A DNA stretch of 16,381 nucleotides from Saprospiraceae bacterium. Lineage in GTDB: Bacteria; Bacteroidota; Bacteroidia; Chitinophagales; Saprospiraceae. Numbering within the stretch: the stretch's first letter is position 1; each line of letters opens with the position of its first letter. Below are positions 1 to 6,369 of this stretch, piece after piece. The DNA lies in assembly GCA_014379065.1 (NCBI GenBank), contig JACMMM010000557.1, positions 1 to 16,381 on the forward strand, in the 5' to 3' direction. The notes under the pieces were generated by a model that saw only the letters and a program-made list of their open reading frames with translations, was not told where the DNA came from and made no database searches. The position numbers were made by a program, and so were the translations under genes.

Positions 1-3000
1 ATGCGCCATACTTCTTCCTGGCCGGGTGCGAGTTTGTCGCGGAAGCTTTCGTAACTGATTTTCAGTTCCTTGTTGCTCCAGGGCACGTTTAGATAAACCT
101 GTTCCGGCCCATACACCCGGTTGTTTTTGATGCAGAAATAGTGCGTTACAATCCCGCCTCGATTCTCCTCCCTCACCGGGATTTCAACGCTTGACAGGCC
201 GCGCAACAAGCTGCTAACCCACTCAGGTTTTTGCAACTCGCCCGATTGTTCTTGGGCAAAAAAGAAATATAGCCCCTCTGGCTTTCCGCCAAAGGAAATT
301 TTTGCGGTTTCGCCAGGCTCCAGGGTTGTTTTTTCAGCGGCGGCACTGGGCTTCACAAAGCGCGTTTCAGGAGTCCAGACTCGTACAAATTTTTGAACCT
401 CCACCATTTCTCCAAAAGCATCCTTGGTAGTCAACTTTGCCACATACCAACCCGCTTGGGTACGGCCTTGGTGCAGATCCACGGTTTTGTCAGTGGCCGT
501 GTTGAATTTTATATTCTGGGTAAAATCCTCCCGGCCCCATTTTTCAGGATTGTCTTCGTCTTTCCAAGCCAAATCAGGGAACATCCGATCAAAATCGGCC
601 TTGGTGATGGTGTTGAGGTCAGGCCGTTCCCACAACCTGTCTTTATAAAACTGCTTGGGTGCCACGAGGCGTTGCAGGGTGATTTGCCCTTCAACAGGCT
701 GGGCTTGTCCTGCCATATTGGTCGTGCGAAGGCCGACATGGCGCAGGCTGTCGAGATTGATTTCGTTGCCCAAATCCCACTGAACCTGCAACGCGACATA
801 GCCTGCGCTGACACTTGTAGTATTGCTTCGGGTTTCGCCGGTGATGTCGGTGACATCCACAAACACTTGATAATCAAATACAGGTTGGTCCTTTTTCGGA
901 ATACTCGCGTCGGGAATGGCTGTAAATTCCACGGCAAAACTGCCGTCCGTGCCACTGGTGGTAAAACCGTTTGTGATTTCCATTTCGGGCGCATTGAAGT
1001 ACCAAGGGCGTTTCCACCAGCGGTAAAAATCATAGAACGGGAATCGCGCCTTGCGCACCACGCGGTATTTGACCTGTGCGCCATCCACCACATTGCCTGC
1101 ATAGTTTTTGGCCTCGCTGCGCACCGTGATTTTTTCGTTGACACGGAAAGCGCCTTCCACGGGTTTCATCGTCACTTCAAAACGGGGGCGTTTGTACTCT
1201 TCCACGCTGAAAGAAGCTTGCCCCCTTGCCCCATCAGTAGCTTGTATCTGCATATTGCCCGTCAGCCCGGTAGCAGGTGCTGTGAAGCTGCCATTGAAGG
1301 TGCCGAACTCGTTGCTTTTCAGTTGCAACTGACTTTTTATTTGGTGGTTAGCATCGCGAAATACCACCTTAACGGTCAGGTTTTGAACGATCTGCGGCAA
1401 AACGTTCTTTCCATCTCCGCCTTCATTTTGCTTGAAAACCAATCCTTTGAAGTACACCGTTTGGCCGGGGCGATACATACTTCGGTCGGTAAAAAACTGT
1501 ACTTGGGTGATACGTTGAGGGTTTTCCCGTTGATTATAGTTGTAGGCTTGACCAATCCAGAGCGTGTCTTTGCCAAGGGTGGCGCGTGTGAGCGCAGACC
1601 GACTTTCAGGTAAGAGAACTTTGGTAAAGCCTTCGCGGTCGCTCGTGCCAGAACCGATGTTCTGGAGTCGGCGACGGCCTGAATTGTAATCGTTTTGGAA
1701 AAAATCGAGTTTCACTCCGGCCAAAGGGGCGCCTGTATTGCGGTCGGCCAACACGAAAGGGGTCTTTCCCTGTTCGTTGTAATTCACCGAGGCGATGTTG
1801 GAAACTGCGAAATTGGCGTAGACCACAGGCCCGTTTTTTGATTGAAAATCTTCGTTTTCAGAAACAAAAACCCAATAGTTACCAAAAGGAAGCCCGTCCA
1901 GTGCGATCTCCGTCAGGTGCTGCTGGTAATCGCCCGGGTCTTGGATATCCCAGCTGCGACTTTGCACCGGGCGCAATCGCTGGAGGTATTGATATTGTGC
2001 ATCCCAGCCAAGGCCGTCCCATCTGTCTATCTCAAAATCGGTCTTCACTACCTTCACCCACACTTTTTTCAGGTTGCGGAAACCGACTTGGACCAAGACG
2101 CTTTTGTCTGGCAAATTGACCTGCTCCACGGTTGATGTCAGCGAAGGCATCTGGATTTGCGTGAGCAATTGTTGGCAGAGGGCTGCCCCATACGTGCCGG
2201 GGTGGCGACGGATAGCAGCTTCAAGCTCAGCAACGGCCGCCTTGGCATTCGCGCCCTTGTCGCCTGTTTCGAGGTTGTAAAGATGGGAGGCCAATGCATG
2301 CACGACCTCGCCATCAGAGGGCTGGTTTTCGGCTTGGGCTTTTAGTTTTTCGAGGGCTTTTTGATAAAGTTCGTTTTTGTTTTCGAGCGTCGAATTGTTC
2401 AAAACGAACTGCAATCGTTTCAAATCCAAGTCGAAATAAGCCGCGCCTTGTCCGCCCTTAAGGGGCGGATGTGCCTTGCGTAATTTTTGAAACAGCTTGA
2501 TCGCCAACCATTTACCAGAGGTAAGGTCCTGCGATTCATATTTTTTATCTTGAAAAACAGTGCCTTCTGAAAAATCCTCGGGGCTGTTCAGTTGGAACGC
2601 ATAGGCGGGTTCGGTGAGGTAACTGCGCTCATTGCTGAAATGCTCCAAGGCGCGGTGGGCCAGCAGGTCGAAGAGGGTAGGGCGGAGGGGCGTATTTGCC
2701 ACCGAGTCGTTCTGCCCTGGCGTAGTGATGTCGCGGAATTGCTCGACGGGGATACCACGCAACAGTGCATCTTGGGCAACAGAAGCGGAGTAAAGTTGGA
2801 GCGCGTGTTTTTCGATCTGTTCGGCACTCCAGGTCAGGATGTCGCCCCCTTCGCCGTCGGGGATAGGCGTCCGTTGTTGTAAATTCCAGCCTTGATTTTG
2901 GAGATAGGTGGCGTACAACTGTCCAAGGATGCTTTGGAGCACCGATTTTTCGGGCTCTCCAGCTGCAAGCATTTCTTTTTCAATGGTTTGGATGGCATTG

Positions 3001-3386
3001 GTGAGTCCGTCTTCTTCGAGCATTGTCATGAACTTGCCTCGGAACAGGAGGGCCTTCACGATCTGCTGGCCGTTTTTATGGTTTTGGGCACGGGCCAGGA
3101 TGGTTTCTACTTTTTCAAGGGCGCTTTTGAAAAGCCCCTGATTTTGGAGGCTGTCCACGATTTTCCAGTCGTCGGCGTAATCGCCCATAGTGGTTGGTAA
3201 AGGAGGAATGGGCATTGTTGTGTTCGGTTTGTTGTTGATGCTAACGGAGGGTGTCTGTTCTTTTTTGCCAAAGGTTTTGCAGGCTAAAAAGGCGAAGATC
3301 AAGAGGCAAAGGATGAAGGCGAATGGCCCTCCTTCGCTAAAGCTACGGCGGGTAAAGCGGGTAAACAGTTTTTGGTGAAATTGCAT
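1..3386 (-). CDS. Alpha-2-macroglobulin family lipoprotein, N-terminal part (C-terminus beyond window)
   Basis: The frame is open from the ATG at 3386 to the window edge (about 1128 codons, no stop). Bacterial alpha-2-macroglobulins are very large cell-envelope proteins thought to trap proteases. Residues 1-36 look like a lipoprotein signal: a basic start, a hydrophobic run (about 22-34) and Cys36 in the context FLAC, a slightly atypical lipobox. Residues about 65-400 are mostly predicted helical. From about 400 the protein turns into beta-sandwich (MG-like) modules. The family's MG2 signature is clear at 630-647 (TDRSMYRPGQTVYFKG). Further MG segments follow, including EYKRPRFEV just after it. 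The bait region, any thioester motif and the TED domain would lie beyond the edge, so whether it is a thioester type cannot be told. Two short palindromes sit inside the coding region (3327-3353 and 2451-2469). Family call is strong; exact subtype unknown. Confidence 0.9.
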   Translation of the reverse strand, partial: MQFHQKLFTRFTRRSFSEGGPFAFILCLLIFAFLACKTFGKKEQTPSVSINNKPNTTMPIPPLPTTMGDYADDWKIVDSLQNQGLFKSALEKVETILARAQNHKNGQQIVKALLFRGKFMTMLEEDGLTNAIQTIEKEMLAAGEPEKSVLQSILGQLYATYLQNQGWNLQQRTPIPDGEGGDILTWSAEQIEKHALQLYSASVAQDALLRGIPVEQFRDITTPGQNDSVANTPLRPTLFDLLAHRALEHFSNERSYLTEPAYAFQLNSPEDFSEGTVFQDKKYESQDLTSGKWLAIKLFQKLRKAHPPLKGGQGAAYFDLDLKRLQFVLNNSTLENKNELYQKALEKLKAQAENQPSDGEVVHALASHLYNLETGDKGANAKAAVAELEAAIRRHPGTYGAALCQQLLTQIQMPSLTSTVEQVNLPDKSVLVQVGFRNLKKVWVKVVKTDFEIDRWDGLGWDAQYQYLQRLRPVQSRSWDIQDPGDYQQHLTEIALDGLPFGNYWVFVSENEDFQSKNGPVVYANFAVSNIASVNYNEQGKTPFVLADRNTGAPLAGVKLDFFQNDYNSGRRRLQNIGSGTSDREGFTKVLLPESRSALTRATLGKDTLWIGQAYNYNQRENPQRITQVQFFTDRSMYRPGQTVYFKGLVFKQNEGGDGKNVLPQIVQNLTVKVVFRDANHQIKSQLQLKSNEFGTFNGSFTAPATGLTGNMQIQATDGARGQASFSVEEYKRPRFEVTMKPVEGAFRVNEKITVRSEAKNYAGNVVDGAQVKYRVVRKARFPFYDFYRWWKRPWYFNAPEMEITNGFTTSGTDGSFAVEFTAIPDASIPKKDQPVFDYQVFVDVTDITGETRSNTTSVSAGYVALQVQWDLGNEINLDSLRHVGLRTTNMAGQAQPVEGQITLQRLVAPKQFYKDRLWERPDLNTITKADFDRMFPDLAWKDEDNPEKWGREDFTQNIKFNTATDKTVDLHQGRTQAGWYVAKLTTKDAFGEMVEVQKFVRVWTPETRFVKPSAAAEKTTLEPGETAKISFGGKPEGLYFFFAQEQSGELQKPEWVSSLLRGLSSVEIPVREENRGGIVTHYFCIKNNRVYGPEQVYLNVPWSNKELKISYESFRDKLAPGQEEVWR
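2451..2469. repeat. Small palindrome inside the alpha-2-macroglobulin gene
   Basis: A 7-bp perfect stem (TCCGCCC/GGGCGGA) with a 5-base loop (TTAAG). It encodes the peptide HPPLKGG in the helical N-terminal region, about residues 306-312. The reading frame stays open. PPLKGG-type peptides from similar palindromes recur in many Bacteroidota proteins (recollection, not searched here), which would fit a small dispersed repeat carried within a gene. Confidence 0.45.
3327..3353. repeat. Imperfect palindrome inside the signal-peptide coding region
   Basis: The stretch reads CCTCCTTCGCT, a short loop, then AGCTACGGCGG on the plus strand; 8 of 11 arm positions can pair. On the coding (minus) strand it gives RRSFSEGG, placed between the basic start and the hydrophobic core of the lipoprotein signal. 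Sequences giving SFSEGG or, in the other direction, PPSLKLRR are familiar dispersed repeats in several bacterial groups (recollection). It may have lengthened the n-region without destroying the signal. Confidence 0.45.
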
Positions 3387-3411
3387 TTTCAAAAATTGTA
3401 GGTGATTGTAT

Positions 3412-3430
3412 ACCGGAACGCTGTTCCGGT
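3412..3430. repeat. Short perfect hairpin upstream of the alpha-2-macroglobulin gene
   Basis: An 8-bp perfect stem ACCGGAAC/GTTCCGGT with a 3-base loop lies about 25 bp upstream of the ATG at 3386, in the expected 5' leader. It could be an operator, a leader hairpin or simply one of the palindromes common in this window. No T-run follows on either strand, so a terminator role is unlikely. Confidence 0.4.
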
Positions 3431-3440
3431 TAGGTTGGCT

Positions 3441-3473
3441 AAACCTCGTAGGTTTTTAAAACATGCGAGGTTT
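3441..3473. repeat. Intergenic palindrome, copy 1 (AAACCTCG family)
   Basis: The arms AAACCTCG and CGAGGTTT enclose an inner TTTT/AAAA pairing, giving a hairpin of about 33 nt. It lies just downstream of the small gene 3730-3488 and matches copy 2 at 3793-3825 in most positions. It can act as a transcription terminator for the small gene and also belongs to a dispersed family of palindromes in this window. Confidence 0.6.
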
Positions 3474-3487
3474 CAAGGCGGTGATAA

Positions 3488-3730
3488 TCAATGAAACAAC
3501 TTGCGGAAAAAACGGCTAATACGAGCACCGAGTGAAAGGTTCTTCTTGATATCATAGTCATATAACATTCCCACAACGGTTTGTTCACGGTCCCTCTGGC
3601 ACGCCGTTACCATGACCTCATCCAATTCTTTTATGCTGGATGAAATTGGGTATTTTATCGAAATATCCTCCTCAAAAACCTTTTTGTTCAATGACGGCAG
3701 TCGTGCTTGACTGGGGTCATTTCTAACCAT
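3488..3730 (-). CDS. Small hypothetical protein (80 aa)
   Basis: Not recognised. The 80-residue product has a mixed, protein-like composition with a basic amphipathic end (SLGARISRFFRKLFH). The segment KELDEVMVTA weakly resembles the L-x-EVVVTA linker seen in carboxypeptidase-regulatory-like and TonB-plug proteins of Bacteroidota, so it could be a remnant of a larger gene. No signal peptide and no ribosome binding site are evident; the start is simply the first ATG after an upstream stop. It is bracketed by two copies of the same palindrome. It reads in the same direction as the alpha-2-macroglobulin gene but is separated from it by about 100 bp holding two hairpins, so co-transcription is doubtful. 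Confidence 0.45.
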   Translation of the reverse strand: MVRNDPSQARLPSLNKKVFEEDISIKYPISSSIKELDEVMVTACQRDREQTVVGMLYDYDIKKNLSLGARISRFFRKLFH

Positions 3731-3792
3731 TTTTCGTGACAGGGGGAGGGAATGTGGAGTTGAGTGGCCATATTTAGTGGTGAATAGTGTTT

Positions 3793-3825
3793 AAACCTCG
3801 TAGCTTTTCAAAACCTACGAGGTTT
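3793..3825. repeat. Intergenic palindrome, copy 2 (AAACCTCG family)
   Basis: An 11-bp perfect stem AAACCTCGTAG/CTACGAGGTTT, then one C-C mismatch and a TTTT/AAAA inner stem around a single-base centre. It is the better preserved twin of the palindrome at 3441-3473. It lies on the other side of the small gene 3488-3730. Confidence 0.65.
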
Positions 3826-4155
3826 CGATACCAACGAACAAATATACAGCCCGCAGGGATGCTTTTCATCAGAAAAAATACACGATTCGGCAGGCAATTT
3901 TTTGAAAGAAACCCTTTCGACATACGAAACGGCATGGACTGGCAACTGTTCCTGCCAGCCTGCGTGACCCGTGAATATTTTCAAGGGAAAATCAAGCGCT
4001 ACCCACATCGGCCATTTATTGGGGGGCTTGATCACATTTTTCATCGGGACGATGGTGGTGGTGTTTGTGATTTTTTAACCAAATTTCTGATCTAAGGCAC
4101 CTTGGCTGGCGATGGCGAATTTTTCATTGCCCACTTAAAAATCAGAGTTTCAGCG
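3826..4155. other. Gene-poor stretch; only weak short reading frames
   Basis: About 330 bp without a gene I can defend. A plus-strand frame from GTG 3971 to the stop at 4076-4078 encodes 35 residues with a strongly hydrophobic second half (HLLGGLITFFIGTMVVVFV). It could be a tiny membrane peptide or the tail of a broken gene. A minus-strand frame 4044-3808 (78 aa) overlaps it and ends by reading into the palindrome (KPRRF), which is typical of chance frames next to these repeats. Neither has a supporting start signal. Confidence 0.3.
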
Positions 4156-4163
4156 TAAATTTG
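4156..4163 (+). promoter_or_regulatory. Bacteroidota-type -7 promoter box for the HNH/xylA operon
   Basis: TAAATTTG matches the TAnnTTTG consensus of Bacteroidota housekeeping promoters exactly. It lies 22 bp before the ATG at 4185, leaving a leader of about 15 nt. A possible -33 element (TTG at 4127-4129) is about 26 bp upstream, longer than the usual 19-21 bp, so the upstream half is uncertain. The box overlaps the alternative TTG start at 4161 and so argues for the ATG at 4185. Confidence 0.5.
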
Positions 4164-4184
4164 TCGGGTAAAAAAGAGAAAACC

Positions 4185-4433
4185 ATGGTTGCACAAATCG
4201 GATACGATGAAATAGCCTCACTTTTAGCCGAGATGGATCCGGCAAAGGTGCTTGCTATGAAAGCCTCAGCAGCTTTGGATGAGCGGGTAGAGGATTTGAT
4301 CTACAAAAAAAGAGAAGAAGGGCTCACCGAGGCAGAAAATATCGAACTTGAACACTATCTCATTGTCAATCGAATCGTCACATTGGCCAAGATTCGTGCA
4401 AGACGTAATCTACATGCCCTTCTTGAGCAATGA
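4185..4433 (+). CDS. Small helical protein upstream of HNH endonuclease (82 aa)
   Basis: An 82-residue, charged, predicted all-helical protein with no signal peptide. The core reads DPAKVLAMKAS, then ERVEDLIYKKREEGLT, then ENIELEHYLIVNRIV and a basic end. Small proteins of this pattern commonly sit directly before an HNH endonuclease gene in Bacteroidota and cyanobacteria (recollection); their function is not established to my knowledge. Its TGA overlaps the ATG of the HNH gene (ATGA), so translation is probably coupled. The ATG at 4185 is chosen because the upstream TTG at 4161 falls in the -7 box. An antitoxin or regulator role for the HNH protein is possible but unsupported by anything beyond the pairing. 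Confidence 0.8.
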   Translation: MVAQIGYDEIASLLAEMDPAKVLAMKASAALDERVEDLIYKKREEGLTEAENIELEHYLIVNRIVTLAKIRARRNLHALLEQ

Positions 4434-4855
4434 GAGCCAGAATTCCAAACCAAATTCGGGTGCAGGTTATGGCACGCGCCAATTATCGCTGTGAGTATTG
4501 TCAATTGCCTGCGATAGACTACTTGCTCAGGTTACATGTTGATCATATTCGAAGCTTAAAGCACGAAGGCTCATCTAGCATAGAAAACCTTGCCTGTTGT
4601 TGCCCTGATTGCAATGCAAATAAAGGCACGGACCAAGGTACATTCCTAAATGGGCCTGGGTCATTTACTCGATTTTTTAATCCTCGTATTGACCGCTGGT
4701 CAGATCATTTCGAAGCATTCGAAGGCGCACTTTACCCCAAAACACCCATTGCGGAAGCCACCATTAAAATCCTCCAACTCAACGATCCAGACCGTGTCAT
4801 CATCCGCCAAGAACTGGCGATAGATGGGCGTTGGCCCGTAACTTCACTTCCATGA
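4430..4855 (+). CDS. HNH endonuclease (141 aa)
   Basis: A compact HNH nuclease of the ββα-metal type. Visible motifs are a first zinc pair C21-x2-C24 (CEYC), the catalytic D38-H39 (HVDHI), the central N53 (ENLACCC), and the second zinc pair C58-x2-C61 followed by NANKG. The last metal-ligand position is therefore Asn rather than His, an HNN variant. The rest (67-141) is a short C-terminal extension with FFNPRIDRW and a GRWP end. Such proteins cut or nick DNA; the substrate here is unknown. It starts inside the stop of the preceding small gene and its own TGA overlaps the ATG of xylA, making a tight three-gene operon. By eye this gene and its upstream partner are more A/T rich than xylA, which would fit acquisition from elsewhere. 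Confidence 0.9.
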   Translation: MRARIPNQIRVQVMARANYRCEYCQLPAIDYLLRLHVDHIRSLKHEGSSSIENLACCCPDCNANKGTDQGTFLNGPGSFTRFFNPRIDRWSDHFEAFEGALYPKTPIAEATIKILQLNDPDRVIIRQELAIDGRWPVTSLP

Positions 4856-6168
4856 GCGACCGCGAATACTTCAAAGGAATTCCCCAAATAAAACACGAAG
4901 GCCCAAAATCCGACAATCCTCTGGCTTTCCGCTGGTACAATCCCAGTCAAAATATTGGCGGGAAAACCATGCGTGAGCACCTGCGCTTTGCCGTGGCTTA
5001 TTGGCATACACTGGGCGGGACAGGCGGTGACCCATTTGGTCCGGGCACAAAACAATTCCGCTGGCTGGAGGCAAAAAAACCGCTTCAGCAAGCCCGTGAT
5101 AAAATGGACGCAGCTTTTGAATTTGCCACCAAAATCGGTATCGGTTATTACTGCTTCCACGATTTCGACCTGGTGCAAGAAGGCGAAACCCTGCGCGAGA
5201 GCGAGCGTCGGCTTACAAAAATCACGGACTACGCGCTGGAGAAGCAAAAATCTTCAGGGCTGAAAGTGCTCTGGGGAACGGCCAATTTGTTCAGTCACCC
5301 GCGCTACATGAACGGCGCGGCCACCAACCCCGATTTTCAAGTGGTGGCTTGGGCAGCCGCACAAGTGAAAAATGCCCTTGACGCCACCATCAAACTCGGC
5401 GGCGAAAACTATGTGTTCTGGGGCGGGCGCGAAGGCTATATGAGCCTGCTGAACACCAACATGAAACGCGAACTGGACCATCTCGCCCAATTCCTGCACA
5501 TGGCGAAGGACTATGCCCGAAAAGCGGGGTTTAAGGGCACGTTTTTCATAGAGCCCAAGCCGATGGAACCTATGAAACACCAATACGATTTCGACGCGGC
5601 CACCTGTATTGGTTTTTTGCGGGAATACGACTTGGAAAAGGATTTTAAACTCAATGTTGAGGTGAACCATGCCACACTCGCGCTGCACAGCTTCCAACAC
5701 GAACTCCAAGTAGCGGCTAATGCGGGTATGCTCGGTTCGATAGACGCGAACCGCGGCGATTACCAAAATGGCTGGGACACAGATCAATTTCCCATCAATG
5801 TGTACGAACTCACCGAGGCCATGCTGGTCATCCTCCAAGCGGGCGGCCTAGCTGGTGGCGGCATCAATTTCGACGCGAAAACCCGCCGAAATTCGACCGA
5901 TTTGGCAGATATTTTCTATGCACATATAGGAGGAATGGACGCATTTGCAAGGGCGCTTTTGGCCGCGCACGAGATTTTGGAAAACTCAGAATATCGCAAG
6001 TTGCTTACCGATCGCTATGCCACTTTTGATACCGAAGAAGGCCGCGCATTTGAATCCGGAAAGTTGAAAATCAAGGATTTGCACAGCATTGCGCTCCGCG
6101 ACGGCGAACCGAGACAAAGTAGTGGAAGGCAGGAATTGTTCGAGAATCTGCTTAACCGTTTTGTCTGA
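4852..6168 (+). CDS. xylA: Xylose isomerase
   Basis: Interconverts D-xylose and D-xylulose (also glucose and fructose) in the cytoplasm with two divalent metal ions. The 438-residue length is normal for the class II enzyme. Active-site residues are all present: H103 and D106 (CFHDFD), E234 and K236 (IEPKPMEPMKHQYDFD), E270 and H273 (NVEVNHATLA), D298 (SIDAN), D309 and D311 (WDTDQFP) and D341 (GGINFDAKTRR). Start: the ATG at 4852 overlaps the TGA of the HNH gene and gives the usual MSDREYFKGI beginning; the TTG at 4831 would add seven atypical residues. No xylulokinase or xylose transporter is in the window; the next gene is convergent. Its placement directly behind an HNH nuclease is unusual for a sugar-catabolism gene. 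Confidence 0.97.
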   Translation: MSDREYFKGIPQIKHEGPKSDNPLAFRWYNPSQNIGGKTMREHLRFAVAYWHTLGGTGGDPFGPGTKQFRWLEAKKPLQQARDKMDAAFEFATKIGIGYYCFHDFDLVQEGETLRESERRLTKITDYALEKQKSSGLKVLWGTANLFSHPRYMNGAATNPDFQVVAWAAAQVKNALDATIKLGGENYVFWGGREGYMSLLNTNMKRELDHLAQFLHMAKDYARKAGFKGTFFIEPKPMEPMKHQYDFDAATCIGFLREYDLEKDFKLNVEVNHATLALHSFQHELQVAANAGMLGSIDANRGDYQNGWDTDQFPINVYELTEAMLVILQAGGLAGGGINFDAKTRRNSTDLADIFYAHIGGMDAFARALLAAHEILENSEYRKLLTDRYATFDTEEGRAFESGKLKIKDLHSIALRDGEPRQSSGRQELFENLLNRFV

Positions 6169-6177
6169 CAGCCTTTT

Positions 6178-6226
6178 CTTTTAAAACACTAAGGGACTAA
6201 GGGGCACTAAGGCTAATAGGGGTTTT
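6178..6226 (+). repeat. 49-bp direct repeat, copy 1
   Basis: A run beginning CTTTTAAAACACTAAGG and ending TAATAGGGGTTTT, built on repeated ACTAAGG units. It is identical to the copy at 6249-6297 except for one base (GGGAC versus GGAAC). It lies 9 bp after the xylA stop. ACTAAGG-type repeats are widespread between genes of Bacteroidota (recollection). Confidence 0.8.
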
Positions 6227-6248
6227 CCTTTTTGCTCGTTCCAGTTTC

Positions 6249-6297
6249 CTTTTAAAACACTAAGGAACTAAGGGGCACTAAGGCTAATAGGGGTTTT
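6249..6297 (+). repeat. 49-bp direct repeat, copy 2
   Basis: Second copy of the 49-bp unit, 71 bp downstream of copy 1, with 48 of 49 bases the same. Part of it can pair with the inverted partial copy at 6308-6334 to make a hairpin with a loop of about 25 nt. Confidence 0.8.
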
Positions 6298-6307
6298 AGA
6301 GTATCAA

Positions 6308-6334
6308 CCCTTAGTGTCTCTTAGTCCCTTAGTG
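6308..6334 (-). terminator. Inverted third copy; possible shared terminator of the convergent genes
   Basis: This 27-bp stretch is the reverse complement of the CACTAAGG core of the 49-bp repeats, with about 24 of 27 matching positions. Together with copy 2 it forms a long stem between xylA (plus) and the AsmA-like gene (minus). That is where a bidirectional terminator is expected, though no clean U-run follows. Confidence 0.45.
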
Positions 6335-6369
6335 GTGCAAAAACTCCTGTCAGTAAAAACATAATGGTT

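Noticed and set aside
393..1613. 406-residue plus-strand reading frame
   Set aside because: It lies antisense to the alpha-2-macroglobulin gene, whose MG2 motif and continuous frame are clear; the plus-strand product has no recognisable domain.
4161..4184. TTG start for the small gene before the HNH nuclease
   Set aside because: The TTG is part of the TAAATTTG promoter box; the ATG at 4185 is better placed.
4831..4851. TTG start of xylA
   Set aside because: It adds seven residues not seen in xylose isomerases, while the ATG overlapping the upstream stop gives the expected N-terminus.
4430..4855. HNH protein as a homing endonuclease
   Set aside because: No intron, intein or split host gene is visible; it stands as a free gene in an operon with a dedicated partner.
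5254..5838. 194-residue minus-strand reading frame
   Set aside because: It is the complement of the xylA active-site region, which is fully conserved on the plus strand.
5927..5938. AGGAGG followed by ATG inside xylA
   Set aside because: The spacing is only one base, the ATG is in frame within xylA (GGMDAF), and this lineage does not depend on such sites; it is a codon coincidence.
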